A DNA stretch of 64,000 bases, from assembly GCF_002803065.1 (NCBI RefSeq), contig NZ_NNBL01000007.1, positions 1 to 64,000 of the forward strand, written 5' to 3'. Positions 7,725-16,586 of the stretch are shown here, in pieces (within the stretch, counting starts at the first letter, position 1; the number at the start of each line of letters is the position of its first letter). The notes below the pieces were generated by a model. It saw only the letters and a program-made list of their open reading frames with translations, did no database searches and had not been told where the DNA came from. Made by a program: the position numbers and the translations under genes. This DNA is from Streptomyces sp. CB01635 (GTDB taxonomy: Bacteria > Actinomycetota > Actinomycetes > Streptomycetales > Streptomycetaceae).

Positions 7725-10700
7725 ATGGGCGAACGATCCGACGCGGCGGGGCCGCCGGCGACGACCCGCGCGCGCACCGGTCCGCACGAGCCGGCCCAGC
7801 TGCCACGGCAGCCGCAGGGGCGGGCGCCACAGGAACGGCGGACGCCGGAGGCCTCAGCGAGCAGAGCGCGGACACCGGGACACGGGGGCGGCACGGACCG
7901 GAGTGTCCCCGTGAGCGCCCCCGGGGCCGTGATCGCAGGCCGCCGCCTGTTCCAGGGCGGAGGGGCCGGCCTCGGCTCACAGCTCGTGCTCGCGTTCCTG
8001 TGCGCCGGGTACGCGACGGGGTCCGTGCTCGGCTGGGGATCCGACCGGCTCGCCCTGTTCATGGGCGACTTCGGACTCAGCGCCGCCGCCGCGGTCGCCG
8101 CCGTGTCGAACTTCGCGTACGCGCGCAGTCGGCGCAGCCGCTTTCGACCTGCCTGGATCCTGTTCGCGGTCTCCTCCGCCATGGCGTCCCTGGGAAACGG
8201 GGTGTGGGGCTGGTACGAGGTCGTCCTCCAGCGCCCGGTGCCGACCCCGAGCCTCGCCGACCTCTTCTTCCTGTGCTTCGCACCGCCCGCCGTCGTCGGA
8301 CTGCTCGTCCTCGCCAAGCGGCCCTTCACCAAGGCCGGTTGGGTCTGTCTCGCGCTCGACTCCTGGCTCATCGCCGGCTCGCTGATCACGCTGTCCTGGA
8401 GCCTCGCCCTCGCGCACACCGCGCGGTTCGAGGGGCAGAGCGTCACCCGTACCGCGCTCTCCCTCGCGTACCCGCTCCTCGACATCGTGCTGGTCAGCAT
8501 GGTGCTCGCCCTGCACTTCCGCCGTTCGCCCGGCAACCGCTCGGCGGTGAACACCGCGATCGGCGCGCTCGCCCTGACCGTGATGTGCGACGCCCTGTTC
8601 ACCTCGCCCCTGCTGCACGCGAGTTACCACTCGGGGGAGATCCTCGACGCCGGCTGGTTCGCCGGGTCGCTGCTGCTCGCGTACGCGCCCTGGGTGGGGC
8701 CGCGGCGCGGGGAGCGCGACGGAGGACCCGCGTTCGCGCGGTACCCGGTCACCCGCCCCATCTCCGGATCGCTCGCGGCGCTCACGCCCTATCTGGCCGC
8801 CGCCGTCTGCACGTTGGGGATTCTCTACAACGTCCTGAACGGCCACAGTGTGGACCGCGTGGTCCTCTTCACGGCATGCACCGTCGTCCTGGCCCTCGTC
8901 GTGCGCCAGGGCATCATGCTCCTCGACAACATCACCCTCACCCAGGAGCTGGCGCAGAAGGAGAACCACTTCCGCTCCCTGGTGCAGGGCTCCAGCGACG
9001 TCATCATGATCGCCGCTCCGAACGGCATCCTCAGATACGTCAGCCCGGCCGCCGCCGGGGTCTACGGGCGCGACGCCGAGGAACTCGTCGGGTCCGAGCT
9101 CGCCTCGATCATCCATCCCGAGGACCTCGGGCGCGTGGTCCACGAACTGCGCCGCTTCCTCGCGGCGAGCCAGATCGAGGAGCCCACGACCCGAATCGAG
9201 TGCCGCTTCCACTCCGGCGCCGGAGCCTGGCTGAACGTGGAGTCGACGGTGAACCGCCACCACGGCGGCCTCATCCTCAACAGTCGGGACGTCACCGAAC
9301 GGGTGCGTCTGCAGGCGCAGTTGCAGCACAACGCCGAGCACGACCCGCTCACCGACCTGCCCAACCGCGCCCTGTTCACCAAGCGGGTCGGCCGCGCGCT
9401 GGGAGGCCGCCGCGCCACCGACCGCGGCACGGCCGTCCTCTTCATCGACCTCGACGGCTTCAAGCAGGTCAACGACACCATCGGCCACCAGGCGGGCGAC
9501 GAACTCCTCGTCCAGGCGGCCCGGCGGCTGGCCGAATCCGTGCGCTCGGGAGACACCGCCGCCCGCCTGGGAGGTGACGAGTTCGCGGCGCTGATCGTCG
9601 GCGACGGAAGCCGCGACGACACAGCACGTGAGCAGCACATCTACGAGCTCGCGGACCGCCTCAGGGTCACCCTCTCGCAGCCGTACACCATCGACGGCAA
9701 CGATGTCCGGGTGGCCGCCTCCATCGGTGTCGCCTTCGCCGAACCCGACGTTTCCGCAGGCGAGTTGCTGCGCAACGCGGACCTGGCGATGTACCGGGCG
9801 AAGGCCGCAGGAAAGGGCCGGGTGGAGCTGTACGCGCCCCAGATGCAGGCCGACGTCGTGCGCAAGGCGGAACTCGCCACGCGGCTGCGCACCGCCCTGC
9901 ACGAGGGCGAGTTCGCCCTGCTGCACCAGCCGGTGGTCTCCCTCGACACGGGCCGGATCACGTCGGTCGCCGCGCAGGCCCGCTGGCGCTCGACCCAGGG
10001 CATCCTGTTCACGCCCGCCGAGTTCCTGCGCACCGCCGAGGAGGGCGAGCGCACCGCCGAGCTCGGCCGCTGGATGCTGGAGGAGGCCGTCGAGCAGGCC
10101 GCCGAGCGCGGGCGCCGAGGCCATGCCGTACCCGTGGCCGTCCGGATCGGCGCCCGCAGGCTCCTCGACCGGTCGCTGCCTCTCGGCTCCATCGAGGCGC
10201 TCCTGACCCGGCACGGGCTGCCCTCGGGTGCGCTGGTCATCGAGCTGGCCGACAGCGACCCCAGGGTGCCCCTGGACGAGCTGGAACGCCGTCTCACCAC
10301 GCTGCGCCGACTCGGTGTCCGGATCGCCCTCGACGGCTTCGGCAGCGGATACGCGGCCATCACGGCGCTGCGCAGGCTCCCTGTCGATGTGCTGAAACTC
10401 GACCGCAGCCTCGTGGAAGGGGTGGTGGAGTCCGCCCGTTTGCACAAGATCACCAGTGGTCTGCTGCGCATCGCAGGCGATCTCGGCCTGAGTTCCGTGG
10501 CCGACGGCGTCGACCTGCCCGAGCAGGTCGTCGCACTGCGCGCCATGGGATGCACACATGGACAGGGGATGGCCTTCTCCGGGCCGCTCGACGAGTACCG
10601 GCTGCGCCGTGCGCTGGCCTCGGGGAACTACCCGGTGCCGAGCGGTCCGGCCGAGCCGGTGTTCGCGGGCGCACCGTTGCCGTCCGCCCGGACGACCCTG

Positions 10701-10739
10701 CTCCGTTCACATAATGAGACCCCCGTCCCACCTACTTGA
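7725..10739 (+). CDS. cdgC: Membrane GGDEF/degenerate-EAL protein, probable CdgC
   Basis: A 1004-residue membrane protein of c-di-GMP signalling. A disordered N-terminus is followed by about eight to ten hydrophobic segments (residues ~80-410), a PAS domain (~420-530, SSDVIMIAAPNG), a GGDEF domain with an intact LGGDEFA motif at 616-620 (~545-705), and an EAL-like domain (~710-970). The EAL domain is degenerate: the EAL signature is replaced by AAQARW, the DDFGTGYSS motif reads LDGFGSGYAA and VAEGVE reads VADGVD. It should therefore make c-di-GMP but not cleave it. Its position directly upstream of ilvB matches cdgC (SCO5511) as I remember it. No good ribosome-binding site precedes ATG 7725, so the start is uncertain. 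Its 3' end overlaps the leader region of ilvB. Confidence 0.85.
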   Translation: MGERSDAAGPPATTRARTGPHEPAQLPRQPQGRAPQERRTPEASASRARTPGHGGGTDRSVPVSAPGAVIAGRRLFQGGGAGLGSQLVLAFLCAGYATGSVLGWGSDRLALFMGDFGLSAAAAVAAVSNFAYARSRRSRFRPAWILFAVSSAMASLGNGVWGWYEVVLQRPVPTPSLADLFFLCFAPPAVVGLLVLAKRPFTKAGWVCLALDSWLIAGSLITLSWSLALAHTARFEGQSVTRTALSLAYPLLDIVLVSMVLALHFRRSPGNRSAVNTAIGALALTVMCDALFTSPLLHASYHSGEILDAGWFAGSLLLAYAPWVGPRRGERDGGPAFARYPVTRPISGSLAALTPYLAAAVCTLGILYNVLNGHSVDRVVLFTACTVVLALVVRQGIMLLDNITLTQELAQKENHFRSLVQGSSDVIMIAAPNGILRYVSPAAAGVYGRDAEELVGSELASIIHPEDLGRVVHELRRFLAASQIEEPTTRIECRFHSGAGAWLNVESTVNRHHGGLILNSRDVTERVRLQAQLQHNAEHDPLTDLPNRALFTKRVGRALGGRRATDRGTAVLFIDLDGFKQVNDTIGHQAGDELLVQAARRLAESVRSGDTAARLGGDEFAALIVGDGSRDDTAREQHIYELADRLRVTLSQPYTIDGNDVRVAASIGVAFAEPDVSAGELLRNADLAMYRAKAAGKGRVELYAPQMQADVVRKAELATRLRTALHEGEFALLHQPVVSLDTGRITSVAAQARWRSTQGILFTPAEFLRTAEEGERTAELGRWMLEEAVEQAAERGRRGHAVPVAVRIGARRLLDRSLPLGSIEALLTRHGLPSGALVIELADSDPRVPLDELERRLTTLRRLGVRIALDGFGSGYAAITALRRLPVDVLKLDRSLVEGVVESARLHKITSGLLRIAGDLGLSSVADGVDLPEQVVALRAMGCTHGQGMAFSGPLDEYRLRRALASGNYPVPSGPAEPVFAGAPLPSARTTLLRSHNETPVPPT

Positions 10740-10772
10740 CACGCATAGTGCGCCGGAGAGAGGGTCAATGCC

Positions 10773-10814
10773 ATGCGCACCCGAATTCTCGTACTTGGAA
10801 AGCGCGTCGGCTGA
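10773..10814 (+). CDS. ilvB leader peptide (13 aa)
   Basis: The ATG at 10773 follows a GGAGAGAGGG stretch at 10754-10763 and encodes MRTRILVLGKRVG. The Ile-Leu-Val-Leu run is what a leader for branched-chain amino acid attenuation needs: ribosome stalling there reports charged Ile, Leu and Val tRNA. A terminator hairpin lies about 55 bases downstream. Confidence 0.85.
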   Translation: MRTRILVLGKRVG

Positions 10815-10901
10815 AGCTGGGGCCCACCGGTCCGAACACCGGATCCCAGCAACCGCACCGGCGCGCTCCCCTCGCTTGCCTCACGGCACGAGGGGTTTTT
10901 T
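10815..10901 (+). promoter_or_regulatory. Transcription attenuator of ilvBNC
   Basis: The terminator hairpin pairs CCCCTCG at 10868-10874 with CGAGGGG at 10889-10895. An inner stem GCC/GGC continues above a small bulge, and six T follow at 10896-10901. The GC-rich segment between the leader stop at 10814 and this hairpin can form competing antiterminator pairings. This is a textbook layout: leader peptide, alternative structures, terminator, then ilvB. Confidence 0.85.
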
Positions 10902-10975
10902 GTTGCACAAGCGCGTGTAGTCCAGTAACCGAACACCGCACAAACCTCGCAAAAACCCTCAGCATCGAGAAGAGA

Positions 10976-12823
10976 ATGCCGATGACCGAGCAGGCCACCG
11001 GGGCCCACCATCCGCAGCCGCGGCCCCGAGGACAGCAGTCCGCCCCCGTCGAGCACGTCACGGGTGCGAAGTCCCTCATCCGTTCGCTCGAGGAGGTCGG
11101 GGTCGACACCGTATTCGGCATTCCCGGCGGCACGATCCTTCCCGCGTACGACCCGATGATGGACTCGACCCGGGTGCGGCACGTTCTCGTGAGGCACGAG
11201 CAGGGCGCGGGGCACGCGGCCACCGGCTACGCGCAGGCCACCGGCAAGGTCGGCGTCTGCATGGCGACGAGCGGTCCGGGTGCGACGAACCTGGTGACGC
11301 CGATCGCGGACGCCATGATGGACTCCGTCCCGCTGATCGCGATCACCGGTCAGGTCGTGACCAAGGCCATCGGCACGGATGCCTTCCAGGAGGCGGACAT
11401 CGTCGGCATCACGATGCCGATCACGAAGCACAGCTTCCTGGTCACCAGGGCCGAGGACATCCCGAAGGCGATCGCCGAGGCATTCCACATTGCCTCGACC
11501 GGTCGTCCCGGCCCGGTCCTCGTGGACATCCCGAAGGACGTGCTGCAGGCGCAGACGACGTTCTCCTGGCCGCCGCAGCAGGACCTGCCCGGCTACCGCC
11601 CGGTGACCAAGCCGCACGCCAAGCAGATCCGCGAGGCCGCGAAGCTGATCTCCGCCGCGAAGCGGCCGGTCCTCTACGTCGGCGGCGGTGTGCTCAAGGC
11701 GCACGCCACGGCCGAGCTGAAGGTCCTCGCCGAGCTCACCGGAGCGCCCGTCACCACCACCCTGATGGCGCTCGGCGCATTCCCCGACAGCCACCCGCTG
11801 CACGTGGGAATGCCGGGCATGCACGGTGCGGTCACCGCCGTCACCGCGCTGCAGAAGGCCGACCTGATCGTCGCCCTCGGAGCCCGCTTCGACGACCGCG
11901 TCACCGGCAAGCTGGACAGCTTCGCCCCGTTCGCGAAGATCGTCCACGCCGACATCGACCCGGCCGAGATCGGCAAGAACCGCGTCGCCGACGTGCCGAT
12001 CGTCGGTGACGCCCGCGAGGTCATCGCCGATCTGGTCCAGGCCGTGCAGAAGGAGCACAGCGAGGGCCACAAGGGTGACTACAGCGCCTGGTGGAAGGAC
12101 CTCAGCCGCTGGCGCGACACCTACCCGCTGGGCTACGACCAGCCCGAGGACGGTTCGCTCTCGCCGCAGAACGTCATCGAGCGGATCGGCCAGCTCGCGC
12201 CCGAGGGCACGATCTTCGCCGCGGGCGTCGGCCAGCACCAGATGTGGGCCGCGCACTTCATCCAGTACGAGAAGCCCGCCACTTGGCTCAATTCCGGCGG
12301 CGCCGGAACGATGGGCTATTCGGTTCCCGCCGCGATGGGCGCGAAGGCCGGCATGCCGGACCGGGCCGTCTGGGCGATCGACGGCGACGGCTGCTTCCAG
12401 ATGACCAATCAGGAACTGACCACCTGCGCGCTCAACAACATCCCGATCAAGGTCGCCATCATCAACAACGGCGCCCTCGGCATGGTCCGCCAGTGGCAGA
12501 CGCTGTTCTACAACCAGCGCTACTCCAACACCGTGCTCCACAGCGGCCCCGACGACGTCAAGGACAACAAGGGCACCCGCGTCCCCGACTTCGTCAAGCT
12601 GTCGGAGGCCATGGGCTGTTACGCCATCCGGTGTGAGCGCCCCGAGGACCTGGACAAGGTCATCGCAGAGGCCAACTCCATCAACGACCGCCCCGTCGTC
12701 GTGGACTTCATCGTCCACGAGGACGCCATGGTGTGGCCGATGGTCGCCGCAGGCACCTCCAACGACGAAGTCATGGCCGCCCGCGGGGTCCGCCCCGACT
12801 TCGGCGACAACGAAGACGACTGA
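10976..12823 (+). CDS. ilvB: Acetolactate synthase large (catalytic) subunit
   Basis: A 615-residue thiamine-diphosphate enzyme that makes 2-acetolactate or 2-aceto-2-hydroxybutyrate, the first common step of valine, leucine and isoleucine synthesis. The catalytic Glu lies in VRHEQGAGHAATGYAQA. The FAD/central domain is present, and the ThDP motif GDGCFQMTNQELTTCALNN is near the C-terminus. A disordered His/Pro/Gln-rich N-terminus of about 30 residues precedes the catalytic core, as in other streptomycetes. The start is ATG 10976, with ATG 10982 two codons later as an equal alternative; both follow GAGAAGAGA. It is followed by ilvN after 29 bp, and is regulated by the attenuator at 10773-10901. 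Confidence 0.95.
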   Translation: MPMTEQATGAHHPQPRPRGQQSAPVEHVTGAKSLIRSLEEVGVDTVFGIPGGTILPAYDPMMDSTRVRHVLVRHEQGAGHAATGYAQATGKVGVCMATSGPGATNLVTPIADAMMDSVPLIAITGQVVTKAIGTDAFQEADIVGITMPITKHSFLVTRAEDIPKAIAEAFHIASTGRPGPVLVDIPKDVLQAQTTFSWPPQQDLPGYRPVTKPHAKQIREAAKLISAAKRPVLYVGGGVLKAHATAELKVLAELTGAPVTTTLMALGAFPDSHPLHVGMPGMHGAVTAVTALQKADLIVALGARFDDRVTGKLDSFAPFAKIVHADIDPAEIGKNRVADVPIVGDAREVIADLVQAVQKEHSEGHKGDYSAWWKDLSRWRDTYPLGYDQPEDGSLSPQNVIERIGQLAPEGTIFAAGVGQHQMWAAHFIQYEKPATWLNSGGAGTMGYSVPAAMGAKAGMPDRAVWAIDGDGCFQMTNQELTTCALNNIPIKVAIINNGALGMVRQWQTLFYNQRYSNTVLHSGPDDVKDNKGTRVPDFVKLSEAMGCYAIRCERPEDLDKVIAEANSINDRPVVVDFIVHEDAMVWPMVAAGTSNDEVMAARGVRPDFGDNEDD

Positions 12824-12852
12824 GACCGAGAGCGAAAGAGAGACCAAGAGCC

Positions 12853-13377
12853 ATGTCCAAGCACACGCTCTCCGTCCTGGTCGAGAACAAGCCAGGTGTC
12901 CTCGCCCGGATCACCGCACTGTTCTCCCGCCGCGGGTTCAACATCGACTCCCTGGCGGTCGGCGTCACCGAGCACCCCGACATCTCCCGCATCACCATCG
13001 TGGTGAATGTCGAGGACCTGCCGCTCGAACAGGTCACGAAGCAGCTCAACAAGCTGGTCAACGTCCTGAAGATCGTCGAACTGGAGCAGGGCCACGCCGT
13101 CCAGCGTGAGCTCGTCCTCGCCAAGGTCCGCGCCGACAACGAGACGCGCTCGCAGATCGTCGAGATCGTCCAGCTGTTCCGCGCCAAGACCGTGGACGTC
13201 TCCCCGGAGGCCGTCACCATCGAGGCCACCGGCTCCAGCGACAAGCTGGAAGCCATGCTCAAGATGCTGGAACCCTTCGGCATCAAGGAGCTCGTCCAGT
13301 CGGGCACCATCGCGGTCGGCCGCGGCTCGCGCTCCATCACCGACCGGAGCCTGCGGGCGCTCGACCGCACGGCCTGA
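12853..13377 (+). CDS. ilvN: Acetolactate synthase small (regulatory) subunit
   Basis: The 174-residue regulatory partner of IlvB. It binds the large subunit, stimulates activity and confers feedback inhibition by valine. The N-terminal ACT domain (residues ~4-78) begins HTLSVLVENKPGVLARI and includes RRGFNIDSLAVG, both diagnostic for the family. The C-terminal ALS_ss_C domain follows. The ATG at 12853 follows a purine-rich AGAGAGACCAAGAG stretch. The ilvB-ilvN spacing of 29 bp indicates one transcript. About 110 bp separate ilvN from ilvC, and this spacer contains TCTCG-TATAC-CGAGA at 13403-13417, which could be part of a second promoter. Confidence 0.95.
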   Translation: MSKHTLSVLVENKPGVLARITALFSRRGFNIDSLAVGVTEHPDISRITIVVNVEDLPLEQVTKQLNKLVNVLKIVELEQGHAVQRELVLAKVRADNETRSQIVEIVQLFRAKTVDVSPEAVTIEATGSSDKLEAMLKMLEPFGIKELVQSGTIAVGRGSRSITDRSLRALDRTA

Positions 13378-13487
13378 GCCCCCCAGGTGCTTTCGAGCGC
13401 CCTCTCGTATACCGAGACCCGAAAACTTCCCTCCGCAATCCCGCCGTACGGTGGGACGCAACACCTGCACACCAAGGAGAAAATCCA

Positions 13488-14489
13488 GTGGCCGAGCTGT
13501 TCTACGACGACGATGCCGACCTGTCCATCATCCAGGGCCGCAAGGTCGCGGTGATCGGTTACGGCAGCCAGGGCCACGCCCACGCGCTGTCGCTCCGTGA
13601 CTCCGGTGTCGACGTCCGCGTCGGTCTGCACGAGGGCTCCAAGTCCAAGGCCAAGGCCGAGGAGCAGGGCCTGCGCGTCGTGACGCCGTCCGAGGCCGCC
13701 GCCGAGGCCGACGTCATCATGATCCTGGTCCCGGACCCGCTCCAGGCCCAGGTCTACGAGGAGTCCATCAAGGACAACCTGAAGGACGGCGACGCGCTGT
13801 TCTTCGGCCACGGCCTCAACATCCGCTACGGCTTCATCAAGCCCCCGGCCAACGTGGACGTGGCGATGGTCGCGCCCAAGGGCCCGGGTCACCTGGTGCG
13901 CCGTCAGTACGAAGAGGGCCGCGGCGTTCCGTGCATCGCGGCCGTCGAGCAGGACGCCACGGGCAACGGCTTCGAGCTGGCCCTCTCCTACGCGAAGGGC
14001 ATCGGCGGCACCCGCGCCGGCGTCATCAAGACGACCTTCACCGAGGAGACCGAGACCGACCTGTTCGGTGAGCAGGCCGTTCTCTGCGGTGGCACCGCCG
14101 CGCTGGTCAAGGCGGGCTTCGAGACGCTGACCGAGGCCGGCTACCAGCCGGAGATCGCGTACTTCGAGTGCCTCCACGAGCTGAAGCTCATCGTCGACCT
14201 CATGTACGAGGGCGGCCTGGAGAAGATGCGCTGGTCGATCTCCGAGACCGCCGAGTGGGGCGACTACGTCACCGGCCCGCGCATCATCACGGACGCCACC
14301 AAGGCCGAGATGAAGAAGGTCCTCGCCGAGATCCAGGACGGCACGTTCGCCAAGAACTGGATGGACGAGTACCACTCGGGCCTGAAGAAGTACAACGAGT
14401 ACAAGACCCAGGACGAGAACCACCTCCTGGAGACCACCGGCAAGGAGCTCCGCAAGCTCATGAGCTGGGTGGACAACGACGAGGCGTAA
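13488..14489 (+). CDS. ilvC: Ketol-acid reductoisomerase (class I, NADP-dependent)
   Basis: A 333-residue enzyme that isomerises and reduces acetolactate to 2,3-dihydroxyisovalerate, the second step of valine and leucine synthesis (and the parallel isoleucine step). It has the N-terminal Rossmann motif VIGYGSQGHAHA, a beta2-alphaB loop with serines (GSKSK) that usually indicates NADPH preference, and the C-terminal knotted domain with Mg-binding acidic residues in DLFGEQAVLCGG and YFECLHELKLIVDLMYEGG. The GTG at 13488 follows AAGGAG at 13474-13479. The length is that of class I enzymes. It ends the ilvBNC cluster, with a long perfect inverted repeat just downstream. Confidence 0.96.
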   Translation: MAELFYDDDADLSIIQGRKVAVIGYGSQGHAHALSLRDSGVDVRVGLHEGSKSKAKAEEQGLRVVTPSEAAAEADVIMILVPDPLQAQVYEESIKDNLKDGDALFFGHGLNIRYGFIKPPANVDVAMVAPKGPGHLVRRQYEEGRGVPCIAAVEQDATGNGFELALSYAKGIGGTRAGVIKTTFTEETETDLFGEQAVLCGGTAALVKAGFETLTEAGYQPEIAYFECLHELKLIVDLMYEGGLEKMRWSISETAEWGDYVTGPRIITDATKAEMKKVLAEIQDGTFAKNWMDEYHSGLKKYNEYKTQDENHLLETTGKELRKLMSWVDNDEA

Positions 14490-14495
14490 GCCTTG

Positions 14496-14535
14496 CGACG
14501 AGGGGGCCGGGGCGAACGCCCCGGCCCCCTCGTCG
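14496..14535. terminator. 19-bp perfect hairpin after ilvC
   Basis: Positions 14496-14514 pair with 14517-14535 without mismatch. There is no T tract, which is common for Streptomyces terminators. It separates ilvBNC from serA. Confidence 0.75.
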
Positions 14536-14831
14536 AGGTGGACGGCCCGTGTCAACTTGGTTGTCCACCGTGTCCAGCCACGGACGGGTGATCCTTCCGT
14601 GGAGGCGCAAGACCACCTCCGAAGCGCCACTAGACTGCAGAACACATTCGCGTCGGGCCCACAGCGTCGTGCGTCTACCACGCGGCACAGCGACATCGAA
14701 GAAGTGCATTCATGCCCCGGCGTCTGCGAACGACGCGGGAACGCACCCGCACTTCCCCGGCGCCGCTGACACCCCTCCACCGCCTGCGGCCGTCGGGACG
14801 GCCGTCCGCAATGGGACTTGTGAGGACTCAC
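14536..14831 (+). promoter_or_regulatory. serA 5' region, about 300 bp without a gene
   Basis: No coding frame with convincing codon bias is visible here. TAGACT at 14631-14636 is a reasonable -10 box without a clear -35 partner, which would give a 5' leader of about 190 bases. The self-complementary GGACGGCCGTCC sits around 14797-14808. I see no leader peptide or known riboswitch. Confidence 0.3.
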
Positions 14832-16436
14832 GTGAGCACTGCTGCAACCGGCAAACCTGTCGTACTCATCGCGGAAGAGCTGTCTCCCGCGACCGTCGAC
14901 GCTCTTGGCCCTGACTTCGAGATCCGCCAGTGCAACGGCGGAGACCGGGCCGAGCTGCTCCCGGCCATCGCCGATGTCGACGCGATCCTGATCCGCTCGG
15001 CCACCAAGGTCGACGCCGAGGCGATCGCCGCCGCAAAGAAGCTGAAGGTCGTCGCACGAGCCGGCGTCGGCCTCGACAACGTCGACGTCTCCGCCGCCAC
15101 CAAGGCCGGCGTGATGGTCGTCAACGCCCCGACCTCCAACATCGTGACCGCCGCCGAGCTCGCCTGCGGCCTGCTCATCGCCACGGCGCGCAACATCCCG
15201 CAGGGCAGCCAGGCCCTCAAGGCCGGCGAGTGGAAGCGCTCCAAGTACACGGGCGTCGAGCTCGCCGAGAAGACCCTCGGCGTCGTCGGCCTCGGCCGCA
15301 TCGGCGCGCTCGTCGCGCAGCGCATGTCGGCCTTCGGCATGAAGGTCGTCGCGTACGACCCGTACGTGCAGCCCGCGCGCGCCGCCCAGATGGGCGTCAA
15401 GGTCCTCACCCTCGACGAGCTGCTCGAGGTCTCCGACTTCATCACCGTGCACCTCCCCAAGACCCCCGAGACGGTCGGCCTCATCGGCGACGACGCGCTG
15501 CGCAAGGTCAAGCCGACCGTCCGCATCGTCAACGCCGCGCGCGGCGGGATCGTCGACGAGGCGGCGCTGTACTCGGCGCTCAAGGAGGGCCGCGTCGCCG
15601 GCGCCGGCCTCGACGTGTACGCGAAGGAGCCCTGCACGGACTCCCCGCTGTTCGAGTTCGACCAGGTCGTGGCCACCCCGCACCTCGGTGCCTCCACGGA
15701 CGAGGCGCAGGAGAAGGCCGGTATCGCCGTCGCCCGCTCCGTGCGGCTCGCGCTCGCCGGTGAGCTCGTCCCGGACGCGGTGAACGTCCAGGGCGGCGTC
15801 ATCGCCGAGGACGTCAAGCCGGGCCTGCCGCTCGCCGAGAAGCTCGGCCGGATCTTCACCGCGCTCGCGGGCGAGGTCGCGGCCCGCCTCGACGTCGAGG
15901 TCTACGGCGAGATCACGCAGCACGACGTGAAGGTGCTCGAACTCTCCGCTCTGAAGGGCGTGTTCGAGGACGTCGTCGACGAGACGGTGTCGTACGTGAA
16001 CGCTCCGCTGTTCGCACAGGAGCGCGGCGTCGAGGTCCGCCTCACCACGAGCTCCGAGTCCCCGGACCACCGCAACGTCGTCACCGTGCGCGGCACGCTG
16101 ACCGGCGGCGAGGAGATCTCGGTCTCCGGCACGCTGGCCGGCCCCAAGCACCTCCAGAAGATCGTCGCCGTCGGCGAGTACGACGTGGACCTCGCCCTGG
16201 CCGACCACATGGTCGTCCTGCGCTACGAGGACCGTCCCGGTGTCGTCGGCACCGTGGGCCGCGTGCTCGGCGAGGCGGGCATCAACATCGCCGGTATGCA
16301 GGTCGCCCGTGCGGACCTGGGCGGCGAGGCGCTGGCCGTCCTGACCGTCGACGACACGGTTCCCGCCGGGGTGCTCAGCGAGCTGGGTGACGAGATCGGC
16401 GCGACGTCCGCGCGCTCGGTGAACCTGACCGACTAG
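14832..16436 (+). CDS. serA: D-3-phosphoglycerate dehydrogenase
   Basis: A 534-residue enzyme catalysing the first step of serine synthesis, NAD-dependent oxidation of 3-phosphoglycerate. Domain order: substrate-binding and Rossmann domains (GLGRIG motif near residue 155), catalytic Arg in NAARGGIVDE, Glu in YAKEP, His in TPHLGAST, an intervening allosteric domain (~320-450), and a C-terminal ACT domain that starts near HMVVLRYEDRPGVVG. This is the long actinobacterial type. GTG 14832 follows GAGG at 14822-14825. The in-frame ATG at 14811 lacks a ribosome-binding site. Serine inhibition through the ACT domain is expected from the family. Confidence 0.95.
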   Translation: MSTAATGKPVVLIAEELSPATVDALGPDFEIRQCNGGDRAELLPAIADVDAILIRSATKVDAEAIAAAKKLKVVARAGVGLDNVDVSAATKAGVMVVNAPTSNIVTAAELACGLLIATARNIPQGSQALKAGEWKRSKYTGVELAEKTLGVVGLGRIGALVAQRMSAFGMKVVAYDPYVQPARAAQMGVKVLTLDELLEVSDFITVHLPKTPETVGLIGDDALRKVKPTVRIVNAARGGIVDEAALYSALKEGRVAGAGLDVYAKEPCTDSPLFEFDQVVATPHLGASTDEAQEKAGIAVARSVRLALAGELVPDAVNVQGGVIAEDVKPGLPLAEKLGRIFTALAGEVAARLDVEVYGEITQHDVKVLELSALKGVFEDVVDETVSYVNAPLFAQERGVEVRLTTSSESPDHRNVVTVRGTLTGGEEISVSGTLAGPKHLQKIVAVGEYDVDLALADHMVVLRYEDRPGVVGTVGRVLGEAGINIAGMQVARADLGGEALAVLTVDDTVPAGVLSELGDEIGATSARSVNLTD

Positions 16437-16452
16437 TTCTTGGTACGTGGTT

Positions 16453-16494
16453 GGGCCCGAGTCACCCGTGTGGGGGCTCGGGCCCTTCTTTTTT
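16453..16494 (+). terminator. Terminator of serA
   Basis: GGGCCCGAG at 16453-16461 pairs with CTCGGGCCC at 16477-16485, followed by a T-rich run to 16494. Confidence 0.85.
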
Positions 16495-16527
16495 CTCCCC
16501 CGATCCGTACCTTCCCGAATGTCCTCG

Positions 16528-16570
16528 AACGCCGGACGGGCTGAATCTCAGCCCGTCCGGCGTTTCTTTT
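16528..16570. terminator. Second, bidirectional hairpin between serA and the MFS gene
   Basis: A perfect 17-bp stem pairs 16528-16544 with 16548-16564 across a 3-base loop. T-rich sequence follows on the plus strand. It probably serves both convergent genes. Confidence 0.8.
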
Positions 16571-16586
16571 GTCGCGGACATCGGGG

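Noticed and set aside
10736..10975. N-terminal extension of ilvB to 10736
   Set aside because: The region holds the leader peptide in another frame and the attenuator hairpin, so it is not part of the protein.
14811..14831. ATG 14811 as the serA start
   Set aside because: GTG 14832 has a GAGG site at the right distance and the N-terminus expected for the family; 14811 has none.
14536..14831. Riboswitch or leader peptide upstream of serA
   Set aside because: No conserved aptamer, no Ser-rich leader frame and no terminator hairpin before serA apart from the ilvC one.
12771..16208. Very long minus-strand open frame across ilvN, ilvC and serA
   Set aside because: It crosses three certain genes and a 19-bp terminator, and its translation has no recognisable domain. 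It is an antisense effect of third-position G/C bias.
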